DNA from: Anadara kagoshimensis
Taxonomy: Eukaryota > Mollusca > Bivalvia > Arcoida > Arcidae
Length of the DNA stretch: 64,000 bases
Direction: 5' to 3'
Assembly: GCA_021292105.1 (NCBI GenBank)
Contig: CM037861.1
Span: 28,358,545-28,422,544 of the forward strand
In this document: positions 63,301 through 64,000 of the stretch, one piece after another
Layout of the letters: the number at the start of each line of letters is the position of its first letter
How positions within the stretch are numbered: position 1 is the stretch's first letter
Notes under the pieces: generated by a model
Database searches by the model: none
What the model was told of the DNA's origin: nothing
What the model saw: only the letters and a program-made list of their open reading frames with translations
Program-made: the position numbers and the translations under genes

Positions 63301-63544
63301 CGTCCTAACCATTCCAAATGTATTGCCACAACAATACTAGTATGTATGGAATCCAAATGGGTTTGCTTTATTAGCTTTCGTGGTTTTACACTTACGATAG
63401 ATTTGTTGTCATTTACAAACAATTGATGTATGCCTTTTATGATTTTGTTATTTTAATGATATATTTATTTATTTCGTTGTAGATCCTACGAAGACGCTGC
63501 TGTCGGTGTTGTTACTTCTGTCTTTTAGTCTTCTATTAGGATGA
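12857..63544 (+). CDS. Secreted/GPI-anchored protein with two Frizzled-like CRDs and mesothelin/stereocilin-like repeats (31 exons)
   Basis: Assembled by hand from 31 exons listed separately; joined length 4,500 nt, 1,499 residues plus stop, with no in-frame stop and matching phase at all 30 introns. Domain order: signal peptide (about 1-22), Frizzled-like CRD1 with ten Cys (26-144), Gly-rich linker (145-153), CRD2 with eight Cys (155-316), helical leucine-rich repeats with recurring patterns such as LPxxxI and TPEQL (about 317-1475), furin-type RKRR (1182-1185), hydrophobic GPI-type tail (1485-1499). Known: Frizzled CRDs bind Wnts and lipids. Mesothelin, otoancorin and stereocilin are extracellular, partly GPI-anchored proteins with predicted superhelical repeats, and mesothelin is cut by furin. 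Inferred: an extracellular adhesion or ligand-binding protein at the cell surface whose N-terminal 1,185 residues may be released. Least certain parts are exons 1-2 and possible alternative exons. I know no named orthologue. Confidence 0.85.
13950..14010 (+). mobile_element. Family B fragment
   Basis: TAAACACGTGAACTTCAACCAGG and AAGTGAG, a truncated copy in intron 1. Confidence 0.5.
14254..14607. mobile_element. Inverted-repeat element in intron 1
   Basis: ATAGTGCGTCAA with TGGCCGTTTGACCTTT at the left is mirrored by AAGGTCAAACGGCCA and TTGACGCACTAT at the right. AT-rich interior. A 354-bp non-autonomous element. Confidence 0.7.
14922..15052 (+). repeat. Local tandem duplication
   Basis: TTTTTGTCTGTCCTTCGCTGCTG and CATCCAGCGGCGTTTCTTTC each occur twice about 60-70 bp apart, making a 70-codon open frame that I take as accidental. 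Confidence 0.6.
15615..15650 (+). CDS. Exon 2: second half of signal peptide (36 nt)
   Basis: Strong acceptor (T-rich tract, TTTCAG) and donor C|GTAAGTATAC. Read in phase 1 it gives V-MAMFAVETTSI-Q, completing a hydrophobic core over residues 3-17. Cleavage is plausible after Ala17 or around Ser22, a few residues before the first CRD cysteine. The donor's ten bases are identical to those of exon 1. Confidence 0.65.
16231..16450. mobile_element. Inverted-repeat element (ACGCCCACAATG family)
   Basis: TCGCCGGGCACGCCCACAATG at the left against TAGTGGGCGTGCGTGGCCGG at the right. Internal TTTTCATTCTTTTTGCGTGT is shared, inverted, with the larger copy at 54270-54680. Confidence 0.65.
16712..16803 (-). 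repeat. tRNA-like sequence (Leu/Ser-type pseudogene or SINE head)
   Basis: On the - strand CCGAATGGTCTAAAGAGCG resembles a D-arm and TGGGTTCGAATCCCA is a perfect T-arm/B-box. The 5' and 3' ends (TGTCCGA / TCGGACC) pair at six of seven positions. Length near 85-90 suggests a long variable arm, but I could not fold a clean anticodon stem. Confidence 0.45.
17150..17324. repeat. TTTA-rich low-complexity tract
   Basis: Imperfect (TTTA)n with TTTAAAAATA interruptions. Confidence 0.8.
17325..17480. mobile_element. Family E element containing one minisatellite unit
   Basis: Ends ACAGTACAGACCTGCCGAAAG and TCGACAGGTCTG...GTACTGT. In the middle TCGACAGCTGCTATCGTCTATCTTTCGGC is a single copy of the unit amplified at 7-11.5 kb. 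About 156 bp, no ORF. Confidence 0.75.
17495..17624. repeat. Foldback (long hairpin), arms about 55 bp
   Basis: TATGGACTTTTTAGTG through CACTAAAAAGTCCATA with a ~20-bp loop (CGAGGCGACAGCCGAGG). Arms nearly identical, suggesting recent origin or gene conversion. Confidence 0.85.
18489..18645 (+). repeat. Interspersed repeat (GAACTTGAAAAGTCATGGAAT type)
   Basis: Repeated internal phrases 'AAAAGTCATGGAATT' and 'GAAAAATCACATGAATTTTG', a pattern I recognise from marine invertebrate genomes. No coding signal. Confidence 0.4.
18991..19150 (+). repeat. 91-bp direct duplication
   Basis: AGCCGTGGTATAA...AAGTTATACAGGGCTTTG occurs at 18995 and again at 19086. The same ACAGGGCTTTGGCAGGTT core forms the arms of the palindrome at 61636-61768. 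Confidence 0.7.
19570..19833 (+). CDS. Exon 3: Frizzled-like CRD1, main part
   Basis: Residues 24-112. Shows Cys1-Cys7 of the Frizzled CRD: EC, DMC, then the hallmark GYDYKTTFPN, QAQC, LMC, FPIC, PPC and SFC. Acceptor TTTGTTTTCAG, donor G|GTCAGT. Both borders phase 1. A possible N-glycosylation site (NLT) is present. The match to the family pattern is clear by eye. Ligand preference cannot be read from sequence. Confidence 0.93.
20469..20650 (+). mobile_element. Family D element, complete, intron 3
   Basis: TACAGTCAAACCTGTCTATAA at the left and AGTTGACTGTA at the right, AT-rich middle, 182 bp. Confidence 0.75.
21027..21125 (+). CDS. Exon 4: end of CRD1
   Basis: Residues 113-145. Supplies the last three CRD cysteines (SNC, SIC, QKC), completing ten, so all five canonical disulfides can form. 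Acceptor TTTCAG, donor G|GTTAGT. Phase 1 on both sides. Confidence 0.9.
21752..22405. mobile_element. Two family B copies in inverted orientation
   Basis: 21752-21871 is + (GTGAACTTTCACCAGGGAAGTG), 22255-22405 is - (CTTCCCTGGTGGAAGTTCACG). AT-rich spacer between. Could be a single larger inverted element or two insertions. Confidence 0.6.
23410..23433 (+). CDS. Exon 5: 24-nt linker micro-exon
   Basis: Encodes a Gly-rich linker (GYGGQESG) between the two CRDs. Acceptor AATTGCAG, donor G|GTACGT. Phase 1 on both sides, so skipping it keeps the frame and would only shorten the linker. Confidence 0.75.
23478..23965. mobile_element. Imperfect palindromic element, intron 5
   Basis: TACTCCCCGCCTTCGAAGAAAG at the left mirrors the CCTTCAGAG-type end near 23950, and AATTCTCCAAAACTATGAAGCACTA mirrors TAGTGCTTCATAGGTTTGGAGAATT. 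A fragment of the same family sits at 20800-20870. Confidence 0.6.
24299..24337 (+). repeat. Poly-T tract
   Basis: An uninterrupted run of about 37-39 T upstream of exon 6. Confidence 0.9.
24436..24822 (+). CDS. Exon 6: Frizzled-like CRD2 with low-complexity insertion
   Basis: Residues 154-282. Starts PCETVKFPMC and has the FPN motif (TSFPNW), then FFSCSLFFPKC and MPMCRSFC near the end. Between these lies a stretch rich in Gln, Ser, His, Pro and Gly, with GPGPGPG and MPEMPEM (about residues 190-250). The third CRD cysteine is absent, replaced by this insertion. Potential N-glycosylation at NYT and NMS. Donor G|GTAAGT. A 37-39-base poly-T tract lies about 100 bases before the acceptor. Confidence 0.9.
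25165..25285 (+). mobile_element. Family B fragment
   Basis: CAAGTGAACTTCCACCAGG and AAAGTGAGACCGG, 5' part only. Confidence 0.55.
25788..26002. mobile_element. TTCGCGAG inverted-repeat element
   Basis: CCACTGTTATTTCGCGAGAG at the left and CTCGCGAAAAATAAGTGATCCACAG at the right, with internal CGCGAATTTAAA copies. Locally CpG-rich within AT-rich intron 6. Confidence 0.6.
26712..26830. repeat. Inverted repeat, arms about 25 bp
   Basis: AAGAAATGACATTTCTGCTCATGGT against ACCATGAGCAGAAATGTTATTTCTT with a GC-richer loop. Confidence 0.75.
27010..27114 (+). CDS. Exon 7: end of CRD2
   Basis: Residues 283-317. Contains the last two CRD cysteines (EQLC, HNC). The position of Cys8, present in CRD1 as SNC, is non-Cys here. 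Acceptor CTGTTTAG, donor A|GTAAGT. Phase 1 on both sides. Confidence 0.88.
27330..27510 (+). mobile_element. Family C copy (diverged), intron 7
   Basis: TTATACCAGTTTCAATTTCACAG, then CACTAGGCGGCC and ATACTTTGCATGG. Followed by a (GA)8 microsatellite at 27508-27524. Confidence 0.6.
27770..28110 (+). repeat. Two tandem copies of a tRNA-derived SINE-like unit
   Basis: TGTCGAATTTC..AGTTGGCGAC recurs 174 bp apart (27773 and 27947). The second copy has GTGGCTTAGTATTTAGTGCG and GGATTCAACCCC, spaced like tRNA A and B boxes. Confidence 0.5.
28210..28404 (+). CDS. Exon 8: linker and first helical repeat
   Basis: Residues 318-382, cysteine-free and helix-rich (charged/hydrophobic heptad-like spacing, LSTLPITLKASFEYLV near the end). 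Acceptor TTTTAG, donor A|GTAAGT. This is the last of eight successive phase-1 junctions. It marks the change from CRDs to the mesothelin-like region. Confidence 0.85.
28585..28935 (-). pseudogene. 3' end of a LINE-type retrotransposon ORF
   Basis: The - strand frame 28732-28935 (67 codons) contains KDEFHFLLVCQSY, then FNTLFSSNS and WNHRTELLTY. This resembles the Cys/His C-terminal tail of non-LTR reverse transcriptase proteins in invertebrates. Nothing of the catalytic domain remains. The fragment sits antisense in the large intron 8. Confidence 0.5.
28936..30254. other. Intron 8, no feature recognised
   Basis: AT-rich. A 78-codon + frame at 29618 has no splice sites or similarity I recognise. 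Confidence 0.4.
30260..30690 (+). mobile_element. Family D element interrupted by a family B copy
   Basis: Left half AGTCCAACCTGCTTTAAAGG to GTTCTTGATTCAT, right half TATTTGAACCTGTCCATAAAG to GACAGGTTTGACTGTA. Between them, about 30321-30605, is a full + family B element. Uninterrupted relatives at 9050 and 45940 read straight through this point. Confidence 0.7.
30691..32010. other. Intron 8, nothing recognised
   Basis: AT-rich sequence without repeats visible by eye or coding signal. Confidence 0.4.
32020..32175 (+). mobile_element. Family C copy (diverged)
   Basis: TTATACAGTTTTAACTTTTCAG, GACGACCGTTTCTGAATACC and TTTTTCAAGATGTTGAAA mark the family. 3' end missing. Confidence 0.55.
32440..32775 (+). 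repeat. Three tandem copies of a ~115-bp AT-rich unit
   Basis: ATAAACATACTGATTTATTTG starts at about 32458 (variant), 32572 and 32687. Each unit ends in GATAGTAATATTTAGCTA. Confidence 0.8.
33080..34845 (+). mobile_element. Family A element with eight tandem 145-bp units
   Basis: Starts TTAGCTCACCTGACCGAAGG with a hairpin to TCATGTGAGCTTA, then a GTGCGT microsatellite (33130-33178), and ends AGGCCCATGGGCCTCTTG. From about 33640 to 34770 a 145-bp unit repeats eight times. TGATGTATAG recurs at exact 145-base steps from 33716, and the final copy is diverged (TGATGTAAAG). Units carry AAGGTCAAGGTCACAGATG. No ORF. Confidence 0.85.
34901..35119. mobile_element. Family E element, intron 8
   Basis: TGCAGACCTTTCGAAAGTTTAACAC at the left, GTAAAACTTTCAATAGGTCTGTACTGT at the right, with GCTAACAAGG and TTCGTTAGCTTA inside. 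219 bp. Confidence 0.7.
35671..35843 (+). CDS. Exon 9: mesothelin-like repeat
   Basis: Residues 383-439. Contains the repeat pattern TLPTSIIELVV at its end, as in the LP-x3-I steps of this superfamily. Acceptor TTTTTTATAG, donor AAG|GTAATG. Phase 1 in, 0 out. Follows a 7.3-kb intron. Confidence 0.85.
35980..36140 (-). mobile_element. Family B copy, intron 9
   Basis: GGAGCACCCGGTCTCAATTCCC and AAAGTTCACGTGTTTA. Diverged. Confidence 0.6.
37131..37245. repeat. Foldback, arms about 48 bp
   Basis: CCCGTGGTATATCGTCGAAT through ATTCGACGCTATATCACGGG, loop around TATATCAGTATA. Confidence 0.85.
37481..38065 (+). pseudogene. Penelope-like reverse transcriptase fragment, catalytically broken
   Basis: 194-codon frame in intron 9. 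Recognisable reverse transcriptase blocks: KERLKEII, the palm block GIPMGTNCAPLLADLFLYSY, and RYIDGVLSL followed by ASYLDL. The usual Y-x-D-D pair reads YIDG, so the second catalytic Asp is lost. The frame lacks the N-terminal half and stops soon after ASYLDL, and no endonuclease domain is seen. I place it with Penelope-like or related elements from the IPMGTNCAPLLAD style. A related non-LTR type is possible. Sense orientation to the host gene. Confidence 0.75.
38673..38692 (+). repeat. (TA)n microsatellite
   Basis: GTATATATATATATATAT just upstream of the exon 10 acceptor. Confidence 0.85.
38709..38870 (+). CDS. Exon 10: mesothelin-like repeat
   Basis: Residues 440-493, 54 codons, phase 0-0. 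Reads PSVVHEIGDGLTDEQIEQFC then a basic helix and FIMQHTDE. Acceptor TGTTTTAG, donor GAG|GTAAAT. Two cysteines in the exon could pair with neighbouring repeats. Confidence 0.85.
39344..39504 (+). CDS. Exon 11: mesothelin-like repeat
   Basis: Residues 494-547. Helical, with TWTLDILKTAPKAIKVEDI then the start of the next step (VSQFSNI). Acceptor TTCTTTTCAG, donor AT|GTAAGT. Phase 0 in, 2 out. Confidence 0.87.
39770..39899 (-). mobile_element. Family B remnant next to exon 12
   Basis: CCGGTCTTACTTCCCTG, TTTCACGTGTTTAACTAA and TTTGTTTTTGATTTA. Its end supplies part of the pyrimidine-rich stretch before exon 12. Confidence 0.55.
39917..40103 (+). CDS. Exon 12: mesothelin-like repeat
   Basis: Residues 547-609. 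Contains SLGSVINKIPKKVRRAAMKK and ends TKDIRAVPNAV, the same step pattern as exon 11. Acceptor TTGTTGTCAG, donor GTT|GTAAGT. Phase 2 in, 0 out. The acceptor lies 17 bases after a degraded family-B repeat copy. Confidence 0.88.
40624..40733 (+). other. Exon-like block with in-frame stop (possible alternative terminal or decayed exon)
   Basis: Follows AATACAG and, read in phase 0 after exon 12, gives 36 repeat-like residues beginning VLTNQLLMLTLEALNNR and ending NENTD-stop. The spacing of hydrophobic residues resembles exon 13. No GT donor in the block keeps phase with exon 13 (the only GT, at 40697, would shift frame). If used it would end the protein near residue 645, without furin site or GPI tail. 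No AATAAA was found just downstream. Confidence 0.4.
40841..40980 (+). CDS. Exon 13: mesothelin-like repeat
   Basis: Residues 610-656. Steps IVDTLKSIPKDMIKNSRL and ETLPPANVTD. Acceptor TTTTCACAG, donor GA|GTAAGT. Phase 0 in, 2 out. Joins exon 12 directly if the 40624 block is skipped. Confidence 0.87.
41470..41578 (+). CDS. Exon 14: mesothelin-like repeat
   Basis: Residues 656-692. Reads MLPYLVKNKKIFKKLTPTQL then a second helix with ENLETLKEVPLKKSE. Acceptor TTTTTAG, donor GAG|GTAATC. Phase 2 in, 0 out. Confidence 0.86.
42118..42276 (+). CDS. Exon 15: mesothelin-like repeat
   Basis: Residues 693-745, 53 codons, phase 0-0. Two steps: AVGNLVEALKPKEFQEIPVE and LIKMVPNLKNMHLSKGQ. Acceptor TTTTAAAG is weaker than its neighbours. 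Donor CAG|GTAAGA. Confidence 0.85.
42355..42689. repeat. Large imperfect foldback, intron 15
   Basis: ATATGGCGGGAAACAGTATC at the left, GATACTGTTTCCCGCCAAATG at the right. The centre is a smaller palindrome (GATCTTATAATTTTAATC / TTAAATTATAAGATC), and TTACGTCAC...GGTGTTATC pairs lie between. Arms diverged in the middle. Confidence 0.75.
42960..43185 (+). mobile_element. Family B copy, intron 15
   Basis: CAAGCATACTTATCAATGTCCG to AAAGGAGCATGGAACTATC with GTGAGGCCGGGTGCTCCGG. Near full length. Confidence 0.7.
44035..44076 (+). CDS. Exon 16: 42-nt repeat micro-exon
   Basis: Encodes VKAIRKKMGNSFPR, residues 746-759. Acceptor TAATTTTAG, donor AGG|GTACGT, phase 0-0, so it can be skipped in frame. 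Compare IRKKMGVGKK in exon 24, the same step. Confidence 0.72.
44077..45525. other. Intron 16, nothing recognised
   Basis: AT-rich. A short - strand frame at 44703-44888 has no support. Confidence 0.4.
45526..45690 (+). CDS. Exon 17: mesothelin-like repeat
   Basis: Residues 760-814, 55 codons, phase 0-0. Shows MTPENIEEYGSLLSAFDGKE and LSNLPDSVITSKLSTLKDI, clear family-type steps. Acceptor CATTTTCAG, donor AAG|GTATAG. Confidence 0.88.
45820..46891. mobile_element. 1.07-kb element with ~48-bp terminal inverted repeats, intron 17
   Basis: TATATAAAGACACGTTTGTA...GTCGCATTTAATGTAAATAAC at the left is mirrored at 46845-46891 by GTTATTTACATTAAATGCGAC...TACAAACGTATCTTTATATA. Inside are a family D copy (45871-46046) and a 71-bp tandem duplication (46372-46515). 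No ORF remains. Confidence 0.75.
46915..47145 (-). mobile_element. Family C copy, near full length
   Basis: CTCAAAAACTAAGGTATACTCC to CCGAAACGGCCGTCTAGTGC then CTGGTATAATATG. A second, + oriented, shorter copy follows at 47370-47490. Confidence 0.75.
47659..47811 (+). CDS. Exon 18: mesothelin-like repeat
   Basis: Residues 815-865, phase 0-0. Reads TFKQLGKYAATSVPRKWLEQ then an acidic Gly/Asp/Leu stretch. Acceptor ATATTTAG, donor CAG|GTAAAT. Confidence 0.83.
48418..48627 (+). CDS. Exon 19: mesothelin-like region
   Basis: Residues 866-935, 70 codons, phase 0-0. Gly-rich middle (GTMGVLGPNLTDFGNLILG) with an NLT and an NYT site, followed by an Ala-rich helix. Acceptor CATTTCAG, donor AAG|GTAACT. 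A family-B repeat copy begins about 40 bases after the donor. Confidence 0.86.
48668..48960 (+). mobile_element. Family B copy, intron 19
   Basis: Full-length type: TCAAAAATAAACACACTGAT to GTGATGACGGCCATAAAAC. Confidence 0.75.
49598..49716 (+). CDS. Exon 20: helical repeat
   Basis: Residues 936-975. Amphipathic helices with KMVRNVLNLTGNV and WSEISRLLQFF. Acceptor AAACAACAG has a weak pyrimidine tract immediately before it, although a very T/C-rich run lies at 49511-49575. Donor GA|GTAAGT. Phase 0 in, 2 out. Confidence 0.8.
50004..50215 (+). mobile_element. Family C copy, intron 20
   Basis: ATTATACCAGTTTTAATTTTACAG, CACTAGACGGCCGTTTCG, TTTACCAAATTAAGC and GCATGAGGGAGCATATACC. Confidence 0.75.
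50465..51165 (+). repeat. Three tandem copies of a ~240-bp unit, intron 20
   Basis: CTGTCTGCTTGAACTTTATTTG at 50615 and 50852 and, diverged, 51093. Each unit has ACGGTTGGTATATGAAACAAC and AAGTCAGT(C/T)ACCTCAAAAA. The third copy is the most diverged at its end. Confidence 0.85.
51600..51905. mobile_element. Family B fragment followed by inverted family C copy
   Basis: 51610-51695 has GCTAGCTACTCCCGTCACCTG and AAGGAACATGGAACTAT (family B, +). 51700-51905 has AAAACTAAGGAATACTCCCTC to AAACTGGTATAATATG (family C, -). Confidence 0.7.
52098..52239 (+). CDS. Exon 21: helical repeat
   Basis: Residues 975-1022. Reads DWKNDFPKIHQNDKEHIC and LTLPEVQKITDIAFECL. Acceptor after a T-rich run, AAAAAG|C, chosen because it alone restores phase 2. 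A second AG seven bases on would break the frame. Donor CTG|GTAAGT. Confidence 0.82.
52808..52938. repeat. Foldback, arms about 52 bp, intron 21
   Basis: GAGTTAAGTTTTCTTTTTG...AAGAATTGGACATTGCACAC is mirrored by GTGTGCAAAATGTCCAATTC...TTAACTT, with ATTCGCTATGCGAAT at the tip. Confidence 0.85.
53034..53124. repeat. Compound palindrome with two TGACGTCA centres
   Basis: 53034-53071 is a perfect 38-bp palindrome centred on TGACGTCA (53049-53056). Next comes a second palindrome on AGTTTAAACAATA / TATTGTTTAAACT, then the first palindrome's half again with TGACGTCA at 53116-53123. Confidence 0.9.
53682..53887 (+). CDS. Exon 22: mesothelin-like repeat
   Basis: Residues 1023-1091. Contains GLTKEEIQHLSADAIMMSLP followed by DLEKCPFFD, a pattern typical of stereocilin/otoancorin repeats. 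Two cysteines may pair. Acceptor TTATTTTCAG, donor TC|GTAAGT. Phase 0 in, 2 out. Confidence 0.88.
54270..54680. mobile_element. Larger copy of the 16231-16450 element family, intron 22
   Basis: GACCACGCCCACGATGTTCC at the left, GACCGGCGACACGCCAATTGC at the right. TTACACGCAAAAAGAATGAAAAC occurs twice (54396 and 54529), so the interior is itself duplicated. Ends only ~55 bases before exon 23. Confidence 0.7.
54736..54823 (+). CDS. Exon 23: helical repeat
   Basis: Residues 1091-1120. Short exon reading GIFTDSDLLGLLGSFVIHLT. Acceptor TACATTTTAG, donor AAG|GTACAG. Phase 2 in, 0 out. Confidence 0.84.
55351..55552 (+). CDS. Exon 24: repeat ending in a furin-type RKRR site
   Basis: Residues 1121-1188. 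A long basic helix (IRKKMGVGKKVAEIIKEH) is followed by SSRKRRST. RKRR lies at 55534-55545, residues 1182-1185, and fits the R-X-K/R-R furin consensus. Mesothelin precursor is cut by furin at the equivalent boundary, which leaves a GPI-anchored part of about 300 residues. The part after this site here is of the same size. Acceptor TTGTTTTAG, donor G|GTATAC. Phase 0 in, 1 out. Confidence 0.88.
55665..55890 (+). mobile_element. Family C copy, intron 24
   Basis: ATATCGGTTTTAATTTTACAG, CACTAGACGGCCGTTTCGG to GCATGAGGGAGTATGTCTTAG. A short remnant of the same family is at 54835-54915 and a diverged one at 57185-57340. Confidence 0.75.
56400..56695 (+). mobile_element. Family B copy, reference-quality
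   Basis: ATCAAAAACAAACATACTTATCC to GATGACGGCCATAAAACTTT. Nearly identical to the copy nested at 30321-30605, including GTGAGGCCGGGTGCTCCGGAAG. No ORF and no A/B boxes found, so I cannot say whether it is a SINE or a MITE. Confidence 0.8.
57368..57540 (+). CDS. Exon 25: start of mesothelin-like C-terminal part
   Basis: Residues 1188-1245. Reads SLTCDEIDSLKPVLSSLSVD and VVEFMTCLETLG then WNADQLSTL, matching the repeat style of mature mesothelin. Acceptor TCATTTCAG, donor CAT|GTATGT. Phase 1 in, 0 out. Confidence 0.9.
57933..58100 (-). mobile_element. Family B copy, intron 25
   Basis: ACACACGCAGGTATAGCTAGC to TAGTATGTTTGTTTTTGATTT. Diverged in the middle. Confidence 0.65.
58519..58680 (+). 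CDS. Exon 26: mesothelin-like repeat
   Basis: Residues 1246-1299, 54 codons, phase 0-0. Contains WTEDDMIMAGSITAGLSAEE and a following I-D-x-E-D-I-L helix. Acceptor TTATTATAG, donor CAG|GTTATA (weak at +4/+5). Confidence 0.87.
59266..59411 (+). CDS. Exon 27: mesothelin/stereocilin signature repeat
   Basis: Residues 1300-1348. TSEELLALENFVCGIS is close to the L-x-E-L-L-x-L-x-x-x-V-C-G-L signature seen across mesothelin, otoancorin and stereocilin, and is one of the best family markers here. Acceptor TTGTTTAG, donor GT|GTAAGT. Phase 0 in, 2 out. Confidence 0.92.
59515..59917 (+). repeat. Degenerate tandem copies of the exon 28 acceptor region
   Basis: Phrases like ATTTTTACAGCAATTCCCCAACAGCAT, AAATTTTACAGCTACC and TTTTTCATCAGCAT recur with GACAATGTCTTTT. 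They resemble the true border ATTTTACAG|TGATTCTCTATCAGCAT at 59918. Irregular period of about 60-130 bp. Confidence 0.65.
59918..60060 (+). CDS. Exon 28: mesothelin-like repeat
   Basis: Residues 1348-1396. SSCNSDQMQALANKVKES is the companion step to the previous exon's VCGIS, and the two cysteines are likely disulfide partners. Acceptor CAATTTTACAG, donor G|GTAAAG. Phase 2 in, 1 out. The 400 bases before it contain degenerate copies of its own acceptor. Confidence 0.9.
60350..60440 (+). mobile_element. Family D fragment
   Basis: ACAGTCAAACACCACTTAAAAGG and GGGCCTTATATACAGGTTC. Right end missing. Confidence 0.55.
60506..60603 (+). CDS. Exon 29: mesothelin-like repeat
   Basis: Residues 1396-1428. 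Reads IDQIGEIAPTSIENMPPSSF, a typical step. Acceptor TTTCTTCAG, donor GTT|GTGAGT. Phase 1 in, 0 out. Confidence 0.88.
61428..61635 (-). mobile_element. Family B copy, intron 29
   Basis: ATAGTTCCATGTTCCTTTCAC to AAGTATGTTTGTTTTTGATT. Well conserved. The palindrome at 61636 begins exactly where it ends. Confidence 0.75.
61636..61768. repeat. Foldback, arms about 50 bp (ACAGGGCTTTGGCAGG)
   Basis: TATACAGGGCTTTGGCAGG...GGTCCCATGTACCC is mirrored by GGGTACATGGGACC...CCTGCCAAAGCCCTGTATA. Same core as the 91-bp duplication at 18991-19150 and CATGTACCC(C/T)GGCA pieces at 61930-61975. Confidence 0.85.
62160..62275 (-). mobile_element. Family F remnant just before exon 30
   Basis: TTTTCCCGTAAAAGCGATG, TTATTCCGGGAATTTG and AACGTTTTGGAAAACGCC match the family core in reverse. 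Confidence 0.55.
62349..62502 (+). CDS. Exon 30: TPEQL repeat at the C-terminal end
   Basis: Residues 1429-1480. GFTPEQLAIFSINQLRAVTE and then YNALSDNQRNVM match the L-T-x-E-Q-L / A-L-x-x-x-Q rhythm found near the C-terminus of mesothelin-family proteins. Acceptor TTATTCAG, donor G|GTAGGT. Phase 0 in, 1 out. The donor region is repeated in the following intron. Confidence 0.9.
62503..63010 (+). repeat. Degenerate tandem copies of the exon 30 end and donor
   Basis: True border GCTTTGGAACAAAACTCG|GTAGGTAATACCC at 62503. Copies: about 62590-62620 (worn), AACTAAACTCT|GTAAGTATCTCC at 62716, GCTTTGGAACAAAACTTG|GTAAGTAGTACCC at 62839, and TTTTGAAACAAAACTTG|GCGAGTAGTACCC at 62964. Spacers share CATCG(A/C/T)TGAAAGG(T/C)ACTTTACTG. 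Period about 105-125 bp. Confidence 0.8.
63483..63544 (+). CDS. Exon 31: hydrophobic GPI-type tail and stop
   Basis: Residues 1480-1499 then TGA. DPTK is followed by a 15-residue Leu/Ser/Val-rich run ending at the C-terminus with no cytoplasmic tail, as in GPI-anchor signals. The attachment residue is probably a small one just upstream (Ser1474 or Gly1476). A single-pass anchor is less likely given the short length and absence of following basic residues. Acceptor TCGTTGTAG. Confidence 0.88.
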
Positions 63545-63557
63545 GAAATTGCATATA

Positions 63558-63563
63558 ATTAAA
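63558..63563 (+). terminator. Possible poly(A) signal (ATTAAA)
   Basis: ATTAAA variant 14 bases after the stop codon. No AATAAA is visible in the next 450 bases of the window. If used, the 3' UTR would be very short. The real signal may lie elsewhere. Confidence 0.3.
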
Positions 63564-63639
63564 AAATACTATTCATATTATGTTGTTGGTATGCTTGTTA
63601 AAACTCTGATATGGTATCATCATAAACTTATATACTAAT

Positions 63640-63870
63640 CCATGTCCAAATCAAAAATACAGAAGCAAAGTAAAAACTTTGAAATGAAAAATTCATTTGG
63701 TTGAAAACGTAAACTTTCACCAGGGAAGTGAGACCGGGTGCTTCGAAAGTGTACGCACCTTTTGTTTTAGCAATATAGCTAGCTACACCTACCATGTGTG
63801 TAATCAAAATTGAGTGAAAGGAACATAGAACGTCAAATTTATTTAGGATAATCCTGGACAGAGAGATATC
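63640..63870 (+). mobile_element. Family B copy downstream of the gene
   Basis: ATACTAATCCATGTCCAAATC to AAAGGAACATAGAACGTC. Starts about 95 bases after the stop codon, so it may be part of the 3' UTR if the ATTAAA at 63558 is not used. Confidence 0.65.
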
Positions 63871-64000
63871 ATATAATACAATATTACTGTTTTTTTAAAT
63901 AGGTATATTATTTAATAGAATTTGTTTGGTGTTTTTTTTCTTAAATCAGAATCACCTAGATCCAAGTTTCAGAATATCCGCTAAATGCACTCGGCAATTT

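Overview
This is a eukaryotic, AT-rich, repeat-dense window, most likely from a bivalve mollusc. The reasons are the intron/exon style, the interspersed elements with AGCTCACCTG-type ends, abundant short inverted-repeat elements, and a Penelope-like reverse transcriptase fragment. I infer the clade from repeat style and cannot name a species. No bacterial, organellar or viral gene organisation is visible.

The window appears to hold one host protein-coding gene, on the + strand, from a start ATG at 12857 to a stop ending at 63544. I assembled it by hand from 31 coding exons with GT/AG borders. The reading phase is kept across all 30 introns, giving 4,500 nt and 1,499 residues. The predicted protein has, in order: a signal peptide split over two tiny exons; a complete ten-cysteine Frizzled-like cysteine-rich domain (CRD); a second Frizzled-like CRD with eight cysteines and a Ser/Gln/Pro/Gly-rich insertion; about 1,100 residues of leucine-rich helical repeats of the mesothelin/otoancorin/stereocilin type; a furin-type RKRR site at residues 1182-1185; and a short hydrophobic C-terminus like a GPI-anchor signal. 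The last ~300 residues after the RKRR site match the size and layout of mature mesothelin. The joined Frizzled-CRD plus mesothelin architecture is the most interesting thing in the window. I infer a cell-surface, possibly Wnt-binding or adhesive protein with a releasable N-terminal part. None of this function is shown by the sequence itself.

Layout. 1-12.8 kb is intergenic and repeat-filled: a tRNA-derived SINE-like piece, an interspersed element (1.1-1.8 kb), a 60-bp satellite (3.2-4.8 kb), and two large minisatellites with inversely related units (32 bp at 7.0-8.9 kb, 31 bp at 9.9-11.5 kb), bounded by short inverted-repeat elements. 12.8-28.4 kb holds exons 1-8: signal peptide, both CRDs and the first linker. 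All eight of the first introns are phase 1. 28.4-35.7 kb is a 7.3-kb intron with a LINE 3' fragment, nested transposons, and a mobile element whose core has expanded to eight 145-bp tandem copies. 35.7-63.5 kb holds exons 9-31, the mesothelin-like part, with mixed intron phases. Its introns carry a Penelope-like fragment, several foldback elements, and many copies of at least three short interspersed families.

Two introns near the 3' end carry degenerate tandem copies of the neighbouring splice site: donor copies after exon 30 and acceptor copies before exon 28. An exon-like block at 40.6 kb is in frame but runs to a stop, and may be an alternative terminal exon or a decayed exon.
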